Shown here: positions 20,301 to 28,560 of the stretch, in pieces | Position numbering within the stretch: the stretch's first letter is position 1 | Layout of the letters: each line of letters opens with the position of its first letter | NCBI GenBank assembly: GCA_033297205.1 | Contig: MU859356.1 | Coordinates: 1-28,560 of the forward strand | DNA: 28,560 nt | Reading direction: 5' to 3' | Origin: Pseudoneurospora amorphoporcata | Lineage: Eukaryota; Ascomycota; Sordariomycetes; Sordariales; Sordariaceae | The notes under the pieces: model-generated | Told to the model about the DNA's origin: nothing | Seen by the model: the letters and a program-made list of their open reading frames with translations, nothing else | The model's database searches: none | Translations under genes and position numbers: made by a program

Positions 20301-22082
20301 GTTAAGAGTCTCCTTAATAAGCGGGAGGGGATAATGGGACTTAAGGGTCACGTTATTAATACCGCGATAATTAACGCACACGCGGACTCCGCCTCCTAGC
20401 TTCTTAATGAGGAGTAGCGGAGTAGAGGCTTCTAATTATAAAGGCCTAATGAATTTCTTCCTCAGCATATCATCAATCCACTTCTTAATAACGCTGAACT
20501 CGTCGGGGTTGAACGTACGCCCGCGAGAAGCCGGGGGGGTTGCTCCCGGGCGAAGCTCGATCTTCAAATCGTATACTCTATGGGGAGGTAGGATATCCGC
20601 TCCTTTTTATAAAAAGGTCTGCGTGTAGTGCTAATATTGTCGCGGGAATTTAGCTTAAATTTCTACAACGGTCTTTAAGGGCTTGTCGGCCTTCTCGTAA
20701 AACTTGACAGTATCTTCCGACGTGATCTTATTGATAGCGATGCCGTTTGCCGCGAAATACTCATTAATTGCTTCCTCGTAGTAAGGGAAATCGTCGTCTA
20801 TACTGTTAATTTTAATAGAGTTAGAGATTTTGACGGCCCGTAGTACAGCCTCGTCTCCCTCTCCTACTAGGGTATTAATCTAGCAGTAATATTTACTGCT
20901 GAAAAAGTGCTTGAAGTATTTGCCTTTACCTAGCAATACCTCCGCTACCATATCGGACGTAAGGTTATCACTTACACCCTAGGGATCCAAGACCCGCCCC
21001 TCCTTTTCTAATTTCTCGTCCTCCTCGGTCAACCTTCGGATATCCTCATCTAGGTTAGTTCGAGTCGTACGGATAATCTGGAGGCTTTGGGTCTCCGCTA
21101 GCTAGTTGAAAGTGGCGGCTGGGAGCTCCCTAATATCGTTGGGGTTAATAGGACTAGCCGGGATGCTGCAGATCCTGACCGGCACCTAATAGTCTGCTGT
21201 AGAAGTCCTCACGCTACCGGCCCAACGGTAGGGCGCTAGGACTGGGCGAGGTGCTGAAGGCGGCGTTGGGGGTAGGGTAGACAACATAATCGCGCTACCG
21301 CCCTTTACTTTCCCGAGCGGAGTAGTGCCCTGGCGGTTGGCGACCCGGTGCTTAAATTAGTAGAACTATTGACGAGCGGCTCGTCTAACTATAGCAAAAA
21401 CGGACAGTCGCCTTACAGCCGCATCTTCGCGCTGCTAGTTAAGCTCGCCTTCGTCCTCCGCGTCCTCTACCGTCGGGCTATAGTATACCGATCGTTGAAG
21501 TGGCGGTCGCGGGGTCGTAAGATAGCGGCTTGAGAGCGGAGTAGTACGGTTAGAGCCCCCTAGCGGAAGGCAACCCCGCTATTCGCAAGCGGAACTGAAT
21601 TTTAGGGAGTCGTTAGGCTAGTCGATGCTTGGGGCGTGATATACGAGCTACGGGTGACTTAAAATAATAGGGTTATCCTTAGCTAAATTATAAATTAATA
21701 GATCGATAACTTCGTAGTAGACTCCCGCCTATATTGTAAGTCTAGAGAAGTGGGTAATACTGCCTTTTGCTTGGCCGTTAGCGAGATGAAGTAGTTTGGG
21801 GATGGCAAGCGGGAAAAAGGGAAGGCGATTGCGGTAGATGAAACGGCGGTCAATAAAACCAAGGGCGGTGTAGCCGCTGTTAACGAGGGCGGTACAATAT
21901 AATTTATGCGGTCCGTAGGATAAATGGATAGAAAGATTTAATGAATTTGGGTGTTTGTAACGGCTATCTACTGAAGATCTGTTTATTTTGACGATATCTA
22001 GCTGTATAGGGACGATCCTATCGTCTCCTCTATATCCGTTAGACCCGTGCCTCCTAGCGCGATTTAGCTGGGAGGCTGTATA
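17346..22082 (-). pseudogene. pol: Pol of element C: PR-RT-RNase H-IN-chromodomain
   Basis: One minus-strand frame of about 1580 codons, entered by -1 slippage at 22082, ends at TAA 17346-17348. The protease motif at 21873-21881 reads NSG, with the catalytic Asp changed to Asn. In reverse transcriptase the longest open stretch is 20381-19869, with the active site YFDD intact at 20070-20081. RNase H follows (about 19790-19400) and then a linker. Integrase has an open stretch 18818-18174 holding CAKTKSLKRG, DYVTPLPP, SDRGTQF and QTERINAEMEQ. The chromodomain-like end (about 17900-17560) keeps NPTWEP and leads into a basic, Pro/Ala-rich tail (PPRRRSNRLAQQE). Stops are mostly Gln- and Trp-type, and there are no indels at the points I checked. 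Overall order and motifs resemble element B. Confidence 0.9.
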
Positions 22083-22088
22083 TTTCCC
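22049..22088 (-). promoter_or_regulatory. -1 ribosomal frameshift signal of element C: GGGAAAT plus hairpin
   Basis: On the minus strand, GGGAAAT (22088 to 22082) lies in the gag frame as G GGA AAT. A 5-nt spacer (ATACA) follows, then GCCTCCCAGC (22076 to 22067), an 8-nt loop starting with the gag stop TAA (22066 to 22064), and GCTAGGAGGC (22058 to 22049). Nine of ten stem pairs are intact. The C-A mismatch is repaired if the A was G before RIP. The pol frame is open after the slip. Confidence 0.85.
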
Positions 22089-23995
22089 TGGCCCGAAATA
22101 GAGCCGCTCTCGTCACCCATAACCGGGCCGACAAAGCTAGGCTAGTAGGCGGGAACGGGGTTATAGTATCCGGGAGCCGGGGTACCGGGGGCTGGAGATC
22201 CCGCGTTGGGGTTTATAGCGTTAACGTAGTAACCGCTGCTGCCGTAGCTGGGGCGCCACTAACCGTAGCCATACTGGTTCTAGGCGGGTTGCTAGTTACC
22301 ACCATAGTAGCCGCCGCTATAACCGTTGTTGCCGCCACTATTATTGTAACCGCTATTATTGCGGTTGCCGTTATAATTGTTATTGTTATTGGTACCGCTG
22401 CTATTATTATAATTCCCACCGTTGTTGCCTATATTTCCGCCGCCACGACCTTTATTGTTACGGTTGTTGCGAGGCTTAACCTCCTTCTTGAAGTTGATAC
22501 GAGAGCGGCAGTTAGTAGAATAATAGCCGGGCTTGCCGCAGCGGGTGTAAACGCCGGTCTTTATATGGTATTCGAAGACGCTAGCCTTAATTATACGAGA
22601 TATTTGGATATTTATCTTAGTTATAGAGTCGAGATCTATAGCGTTGCCGCCCTAGCTAACGGTTGCCTCAGTCGCGGAAGTACGAGAGCTATCGGTAGAA
22701 GCGGAGGCGGCATTAGTAGAACTAGTCCTGTAGAAAGGGTTAGCCTACTTCTCCCGCCAATCTTTATCCTCTAATACCTTGGCGAAGTTGCGAGAGGCCT
22801 TAAGCTACTCGTTGAACTTATCGTCGGCGGGCTAGGGACGTTAGTAGGTAAGGGCGGTACGAACGCGGTCGTTAATCTTCTAACGGAGGTCATAAATCTT
22901 CATACTGTTATCGAGCTTGCATTTGTCAACGAGCGTAACGAACTTTTCCTCGAAGTCAGTCTACTTTATACCTTTAGTCATTTTAAAATCCTCGAGGGCA
23001 CGGCGGAACTCCACGACGACGTTAACGTTGTTATATTTCTTATCCAGCTCGTTTATCAATTCGAAGGCTGTAGTCCACTTGCAGGGCTCGCCGAGGATGG
23101 CCTTATTCAACTCGGCCTCGATAGCCTCGAAGGGAATTCCTTCGATGGAGCGGGCGATGAGGGAAAACTTAGGGCGCTCGTTAGCAAAAATCTTAGGCTC
23201 ATCTACCTAAGCCAGCTTCATACGCATGCGCTAGGCACGATACTTAGCGGCACGTTCGATCGACGATCCCTTGCTATCAAAAGCGGGGGTAATAATAATA
23301 CGCGACACTAACCTATAGCCGCTACCGTTCTCGCTGGTACTTATAGTATCGTCGTTATCAAACACGCTAGGAGAGCTGGGCGTACTTAGAAGCGAAGCTG
23401 GAGCTGCGCCGGTAGTTTGGAGCTGGGAGCGGAGGTCGAGGAGAGCCTTCTGGTGGTGATTCTCTAAGGATTGGAAAGCGGCGGAGGATGAGGTACGGAA
23501 ATCGCTGAACTCTTTCTTAAAAGCGGCGATTTAGTTGTAGAGTAATTGGACCTGTTCTTAGTAATCTTATGTGTTAGTTTAAATGGCGAGTAGATGTTGG
23601 GCTCGGATAGTTGCGATGTTGCTTTCTTTGCGGGCGACCTCGTGGTTGAGGTCCCGGATACGAGTCTGTAAGCGGACGACCTCCTCTTTGGCCGTAATGA
23701 GGTCTTCTTCGAAATTGCGAGCGTCGGCTCTGGCTGTAACTACGTCGTCGCGGAGCAGGCGATAGAAAGCGGAGAAGAAGGTTTGAAAGACGGGAAGGTT
23801 GGTAAGATTGTAAGTTTGAGAGATAGGGATTGAAACTTTAATCGTCTGGTGTTGGAGGCCTTCGAGCGCTTGAGCGAGAACCGTTAAATCGTCTTGGTAT
23901 TCTGAGCTAGCCGCTGCCGCAATGGCGCTGACAACCGTGATGGCGATAAAGTTGTCGGTTACAGGCTGGACTCTGGGGACGATGGAATTGGACAT
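22064..23995 (-). pseudogene. gag: Gag of element C
   Basis: From the minus-strand ATG at 23995 (MSNSIVPRVQPVTDNFIAIT) the frame runs 643 codons to TAA at 22066-22064, inside the frameshift hairpin loop. The first 138 codons are open and include a coiled coil (about residues 80-130: EEVVRLQTRIRDLNHEVARK). The capsid-like region lies at about 23200-22780 (EPKIFANERPKFSLIARSIE). A CCHC knuckle near 22546-22500 reads Y-x2-C-x4-Y-x4-C. The long tail is rich in Asn, Gly and Tyr (GGNYNN, NSGYNNSGGNNG types), then Pro-rich. Internal stops are mostly Gln-type and there is no frame change. Confidence 0.85.
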
Positions 23996-24212
23996 TGATC
24001 GCTAGATCTAATGCGCCGTACAGGTATGAGGGAGAGAGAAGGAGAGTGCGAGCGATCTTGAAGATACTCGGCTTGGTGTTTTACCTAGCTCGACGCTGGG
24101 TTCGCGACTCGAGTCGGGAACGCACAGGGTCGAGTCTTGATTGCTGATTGCCGCGATCGAGATACGGTCAATCTTCCTCTTGTTAAATGGGCGCGCGCAG
24201 CGCAATAGTTAG
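23996..24212 (-). other. Element C leader
   Basis: About 220 bases between the primer-binding site and gag. A minus-strand frame is open from 24205 to 24008, but its translation is Ser/Arg-rich without similarity to anything else here, and I treat it as non-coding leader. Confidence 0.5.
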
Positions 24213-24221
24213 ATGCAACAA
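24213..24221 (-). promoter_or_regulatory. Element C primer-binding site, self-primer type
   Basis: On the minus strand TTGTTGCAT begins 2 nt after the 5' LTR end, the same spacing as in element B. It is the exact complement of ATGCAACAA (minus strand, 24278 to 24270) within the LTR. It is followed by CTAAC, as in B. The three bases that differ from B (CAT against TGC) are matched by the LTR partner (ATG against GCA). Confidence 0.7.
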
Positions 24222-24223
24222 AC

Positions 24224-24464
24224 TATTACGGAGCGAGAGGGTACCGTATGGGGTAGGATGGGATATGCGTTGTTGCATGAAGAGAGGAAGGGGGAGGAAG
24301 TGTGCGGAGGTCTGGCTATATGGGCGAGAGCCCTAAGGCTAGACCGTGCGCGTACGTAAGGTTATACGTAACGATGATATGTGCGAGGACAGAGCTTCGG
24401 GCTCTAGATCGCAGCACATGTGCGGTCAGTACAGCACAGCACATCACAGGCTAACCTTGTAATA
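24224..24464 (-). repeat. Element C 5' LTR (241 bp), with the empty site for element B
   Basis: The plus strand runs tattac...gtaata. A minus-strand TATA-like catatag lies at 24322-24316. The self-primer segment ATGCAACAA is at 24278-24270, about 40 bases on. If transcripts start there, R plus U5 is 55 bp. GGAGG occurs once at 24293-24297, the undamaged counterpart of element B's insertion site. Confidence 0.94.
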
Positions 24465-27400
24465 GCGTCGTTATATACTTAAATTATCCAATGGGCATAC
24501 AAACGACTCTTAGGGTTCCGAGGCGCGCCGTCAAGGGGATTGTGAGACGCTAGGTGGTAGCCGTAGTTAGTATAGAAGGGAGTGAGGCTAGTGGACGACG
24601 AAATGGAATTATTATATACGAACTCAACAGTGGCTAGAAAGTCTTCCTAATTACTCATTTCGTAGTTAACGAAGGCCCGAAGGTAAACTTCAAGGATTTG
24701 GTTGAGGCGCTCGGTTTGGCCATCAGTCTGAGAGTGGAATGCTATGCTCATACAACTCTTAATACCGACGAGTTTCAGGAAATCCTTCCAAAGGTGGGCT
24801 GTAAACCGTGAATCGCGGTCCGAAATAATATCTAGTAGTACTCTGTACAGCCGCCAGTAGGAGCGGGCGAAAATTTTGATTAAATTTTCTATTTTCTTCT
24901 CCCCTACTTTGAAGGGGATAAAATAGGCTATCTTTATAAAGGGATCTACTATGACCCAAATAGAGTTACAACCGTTAAAGAGAGGTAGATCCGTGATAAA
25001 ATCTATCGCGATAGTCTTCTAAGGGGTATAATGAAGCTCTATAGGTTGTAATAAACTATAGGGAGAATAGCGGAGAGGTTTATTCTATTGGCACTCATGA
25101 CAGCCGCGAACGTATTCCCTAACTATTTCTTCCATCTTTAGCCACCAGAAGTTTCTTGTAATGAACTCTATAGTTTTGTCCATTCGTATATAGCCCGCGA
25201 CCTTAGTATCGTATTCTAAATTAGTAACTTCGGCTTGCAGGCTGGTAGGGACCTAGAAGCGGTTCTTTTGGTACAGTAGATTATTAGATTTCTCGTAGTC
25301 TTTATCGGGCTCGTCTTTATTAAACTATTCCATATAGACTAAGTCCGTTTCTCTAGCTTCCTTAAGCTAGCGAATAAATTTATTATTCTATTGAGGGGTT
25401 GAAATGCTGCAGAGCTTTTCTTTAGACAAGAGGAAACTGCTTCCTTTAGAGTGTGAGAAGTGTTTTTCTTACAAGACCGACGTAATCGGCTGGTCTTTAC
25501 ACCCCCCCTTTTCAAGTTTGAAACTTTCCTAACGGGAAAGGGTATCGGCTTTGGAATTGAGGTGACCCGGACGGTAGTTAATAATAAACTAGAAATTGGC
25601 TAGCTGAATAGCCCAGCGTGCTTGCCGTCGGTTGAGGACCTTCGTATGGGTGAAATAGGCCAAGTTTTGGTGATTGGAAAAGACTTAAATCCTGTATTTG
25701 GCGCCTTCGAGATAAATCCTCCAGCGATCGAAGCTATCGATAATAGCCAAGAGTTCCTTGTTATAAATTTCGTAGTTTATTTCGGTAGGCGTTATTTTCC
25801 TCAAATGAAAGGCGACGGGGTGTAGTTTGCCGTCGGCCTTCCTTTGGGAAAGAATAGCGCCGATTCCGAAATCTGAAGCGTCGGTTTCTATAATAGCGGG
25901 TTCTGCTGGGTCGAAGTGAGCCAAAACGGGTGCTGTTGTGAAGGCTTCCTTTAAATCCTTAAAAGCTTTTGCTATGGGTTCTATCCATTTCTAGAGTTTC
26001 TTATCTAGCGAGTTTTCTTTAGAGAGGGCTTGAACGATTGTAGAGAATCCCTTAATAAACCTTCGGTAGAAATTAGCGAAACCCAAAAAGGATTGTAACT
26101 CCTTGAGCGTTGTAGGCTATTTCCATTCTAAGATGCTCTTGACTTTGTCTTCGGCTATGCTAATGCCTTGGGGAGAGATGATGTAACCTAGGAACTCGAC
26201 TTTAGTAACTCCCTATTTGTACTTCTGCGGGGCAATGGCAAGATGGTTGTTAGTGAGCCGTTTTAGAACTTCTAGTACTACGCGATTGTATTCTTGCTTA
26301 GTGTCGGCGTAAATTAAAATGTTATTTAGGTAGACGAACATTCCTACGTCCAGAAAGTTTATGAATAAGTAGTTTATTATAGCTTAGAACGTAGAGAGAG
26401 CGTTAATTAAGCCTATAGGTATGACAATATACTCGAAAAGGCCGTATTTGTATTGGAAGGCGGTTTTCCACTCGTAGCCTTTGGCTATTCGAACGAAGAA
26501 GAAGCCTAATTTGAAGTTGATTTTCGAAAAGATTTTAACCGTTTTGAAGGTATATTGAAGTTTTGTGATGAGCGGGATAGGGTATTTGACGGGAATAGTT
26601 ATTCTATTGAGGATTCGGTAATTGACTACTGGCCGGAGGGGATTGTTTGGATCTTTCTTATCGACGAATATAAGGGGTACGCTATATAATAAGGTGGATT
26701 TTCTTATTCGTCCCGAATTTAGTATTTTTTCAAGCCAAGGTTTGAGGGCATCGAGTTCGCAGCCACTCATCGCGAAAAGGGGTCCATAAAGCGGTATTTC
26801 CCCTTCCTTCAAGTCAATCTTATAATCCCAAGGCTAATAATCCGGTATTCGTATCGCCGCTTCCTCGCTCATAATGGGGAGGAATTCTCGGAACTTTTCT
26901 AGTACTACTACGATTGCGGCGTCGATCTTAGTCTAAATACTAGCGATAGCTTCAGTAGGGAGAAGTCCTATAACGATAGTACTAGTACAATTCTTCTAAT
27001 AGTATTCTAAAGAAAACTTAATTTCCTATGTCTTGTCAAAGAAGCATGCAGGCTCGTACTAGAGCAACCACCAATGTAGGAGGATGATATCGCATTCGTC
27101 GTCCATCTTAGAAAGCTCAAAGTTTAAGCGGGTGTAGTGGTCTTCTTAATGCCGTAAAACGAGGGTATCGGTGTAATAACGGCCACCTACTGAATCGGCT
27201 TCTGCGTTGAACCTTATGAGGCTGCGGATATTGGCTCGTTTGAAGAGGAGGAGCTTCTATGCGCGGGCCTAGTGGAAGGATATAACCAGAATCGAGCTTC
27301 CTAGGTCTAACAGAATTCGGACGGGGTATTCTCTATCGTTGTAAAGCAAGGTCATTCGTACGATCGGTCGAGGCCCTAATCGAGGTTCTAGGCAGGGTTT

Positions 27401-27529
27401 CTTTAGATCTAATCTATCGTCGAGGCTATTAATATTTAGCCTCTTCAAGGAGCAGAAGACGGGGTTAACCGAGTTGGCACCAAAGTAAGGCTGGGGTAAT
27501 CTATATAATACTTTATGGCGGCTACTCAA
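24465..27529 (-). pseudogene. pol: Pol of Gypsy element A2 (truncated relative of A1)
   Basis: The minus-strand frame starts at TTG 27529, directly after the shared T-run junction. The protease region reads LLDLGSS, as in A1. Reverse transcriptase runs about 26880-26130, with an open stretch 26812-26384. Its active site reads YLNN (near 26330), both catalytic Asp lost to Asn. RNase H is at about 25980-25600 (ETDASDFG intact). The G7 tract at 25502-25508 is in frame here, unlike A1. The integrase zinc region has lost both His to Tyr. The core keeps QTDGQTERLNQ. The reading is cut at 24465 by element C shortly after YAHWI, so the chromodomain is missing. No frameshift was found at the points checked. 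A2 and A1 also differ by some transversions, so they are not recent duplicates. Confidence 0.88.
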
Positions 27530-27532
27530 AAA
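27526..27532 (-). promoter_or_regulatory. Gag-pol frameshift site of element A2 (five-T run before the stop)
   Basis: The minus strand reads GAT TTT TGA, with five T at 27532-27528 and the gag stop at 27528-27526, identical to A1. The downstream pairing seen in A1 is mostly lost here through TG to TA changes. Confidence 0.5.
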
Positions 27533-28448
27533 TCCGAGTTAGAGTCGTTGTCTATATCTATAGTTTATATGGCTCTGGTGATTGCGTTTGCTTAAGCTTT
27601 CTTGAATTGGGCCTCGTTGTCCTCGAGGTCCTCAGCTCCCTCTTCTTTACGGTCGTTGTCCTTTTGCTTAGTTAAGATCGCGGCCGTTCGTAGTTGTTCT
27701 TTGGGCTAGGGCAGGTCTTTGCCGTTGGTATCCTTCTTCGCGAAATATTCCGTAGTGTAGTGGTTGTTATGCCCGCATCGCTAGTAGGAGACTTGGTCTT
27801 TCTTATACTAATTGATATCCGCCTAATTGATTTCTTTTAAAGCGTCGCGATTGGAAGCCTACTTTTTGTCCTTAGCTGAGCGATCGGGTTATTTTGAGGA
27901 TTGGTTTCGGTTGGAAGGGGAGCGCGTATCCTTATAGAGTTGGCCCGACTTCGAATGTTCCGTCTTCGAAGTGGGCACGCCTTTTCCCGCTTGGTAGCCT
28001 GGGGCTTGCAGTATGTTTTTATAGATGCGTCCTACTTCTTTAACCGCGCTAATAAACTCGTTGTTAGTCTCGGGTACCCTACTTCTCATTGAGTACATTA
28101 GCTCAGTGATCTTAGAGGGAAGGGTCCTAGCAATTTGGTTTTGGAAGGTGGTTCCAGCCTAGCCAACGGTTTCGTTGAGGTCGAGTAGTTCAGTAAGGTA
28201 CTTAGCTATATCCCCGCTATATTTGAGCTCCTCCATCTTCTTCGCGTTCCGATAGCGTTCTGAGGGATCCTTGAATCGCTCGATGAAGGCGCTAGAGTAT
28301 CCTTTTTACGTATTTTCGACGCCTATAGCTCGGATCTGACGCGCTCGTAAATTATGCTATTTCTAAGCTTTTTTTGAGAGTATAGAGCCTAGCTAATTGA
28401 TTTTATAGCTATTAGTAGGGAAACTGGCAATATACGCATATAGGTACG
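27526..28448 (-). pseudogene. gag: Gag of element A2, 3' part
   Basis: On the minus strand this matches the A1 gag from about codon 370 to its end. The first match is YAYIASF with SYKIN, then FIERFKDPSERYRNAKKMEE. An open stretch (28098-27889) begins MYSMRSRVPETNNEFISAVK. The zinc knuckle near 27788-27742 is broken differently from A1: the first Cys reads Tyr, a Trp is a stop, the His is kept and the last Cys reads Tyr. The acidic tail ends at the shared TTTTTGA. Upstream of about 28448 the similarity to A1 stops sharply at a TG-start sequence, so the N-terminal half is missing or lies beyond an insertion. Confidence 0.8.
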
Positions 28449-28560
28449 TGTTACGAACTTGAGCAAGTGGCACGGGCCAACCAAGTCACCAGGACACACA
28501 GAGGCGGGGCCATGTAACCATAGAGGCCAGTAAGACAGAAGACTAGAAGGCTCACAAGCT
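28449..28560 (+). repeat. Possible start of another LTR, cut by the window edge
   Basis: The A2 gag similarity ends at 28448 and the next bases are TGTTACGAAC. These are LTR-like and similar to the TGTAACGAAC end of the block at 6818. The following 100 bases have no coding similarity. The other end and target duplication lie outside the window, so this rests on the sharp breakpoint and the TG start. Confidence 0.35.

Larger units (their letters stand above)
17117..24464 (-). mobile_element. Element C: Ty3/Gypsy LTR retrotransposon on the minus strand, with its 3' LTR split by element B
   Basis: The element occupies this span plus 9508-9581, about 7.4 kb without the insert. It has 241-bp LTRs, a self-primer-type binding site (24213-24221), gag (23995 down to 22064), pol in the -1 frame (down to 17346) and a polypurine tract (17284-17299). 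Gag and pol each remain in one frame, damaged only by point mutations. The LTR pair differs at 24 sites, all transitions by hand count. Its outer flanks are two different retroelements (E on one side, A2 on the other) and the 5-bp flanks do not match (ctacc and gcgtc). Confidence 0.93.

Noticed and set aside
22289..22774. Plus-strand ORF of 161 codons rich in Ile, Val, Thr and Ala, looking like a membrane protein
   Set aside because: It is the antisense of the Asn/Gly/Tyr-rich Gag tail of element C. The hydrophobic bias is a by-product of that composition.
1..28560. tRNA, rRNA or intact host genes
   Set aside because: No cloverleaf or rRNA segment was noticed, and every protein-like frame belongs to a damaged retroelement or to the broken Zn-cluster ORF. 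A tRNAscan or Rfam run would settle this.

Overview
The window looks like a piece of a filamentous ascomycete (Pezizomycotina) genome made almost wholly of dead, nested Ty3/Gypsy LTR retrotransposons with chromodomain integrases. I see no intact host gene and no rRNA, tRNA or CRISPR array. Almost every in-frame stop sits at an expected Gln (CAG/CAA to TAG/TAA) or Trp (TGG to TAG) codon. Many Cys and His codons read Tyr, and the two LTRs of each complete element differ only by transitions. This is the pattern of repeat-induced point mutation (RIP, CpA to TpA on either strand), a process known only from fungi.

Layout. (1) 1-5835, plus: element A1, with leader, gag and pol, and no LTR visible. 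(2) 5848-6678, plus: 3' end of a related family D pol with a long extension beyond the chromodomain. It faces a second, inverted family D 3' end (7230-7752, minus). Between them lie a scrap of family C integrase (6696-6817) and an LTR-like block (6818-7229). (3) 8015-8559, plus: a broken ORF with a Zn2Cys6-spaced cysteine cluster and a coiled coil. (4) 8560-9507, minus: integrase and chromodomain fragment of a further Gypsy element (E). (5) 9582-17111, plus: element B, complete, with 221-bp LTRs, GGAGG target duplications, gag, pol and polypurine tract. It is inserted inside the 3' LTR of (6) element C, minus, which occupies 9508-9581 plus 17117-24464 with 241-bp LTRs. (7) 24465-28448, minus: element A2, a relative of A1, cut by element C at one end and by another LTR-like start (28449) at the other.

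How the parts work together. Each element once coded for Gag (coiled coil, capsid, CCHC knuckle) and Pol (protease, reverse transcriptase, RNase H, integrase, chromodomain), with Pol in the -1 frame relative to Gag. Families B and C share two RNA-level devices. The first is a GGGAAAT slippery heptamer, a 5-nt spacer and a 9-10 bp hairpin whose loop holds the gag stop. The second is a primer-binding site 2 nt after the 5' LTR that is complementary over exactly 9 nt to a segment inside the same LTR. Three of these nine base pairs differ in a compensating way between the families. This points to Tf1-type self-priming. Family A instead has a five-T run directly before the gag stop.

Order of events: A2 and E are older. 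C came to lie between them with unmatched flanks, B inserted into the C LTR, and RIP acted throughout. The LTR pairs differ at 24/241 sites (C) and 11/221 sites (B) by my hand count, which agrees with the nesting order.
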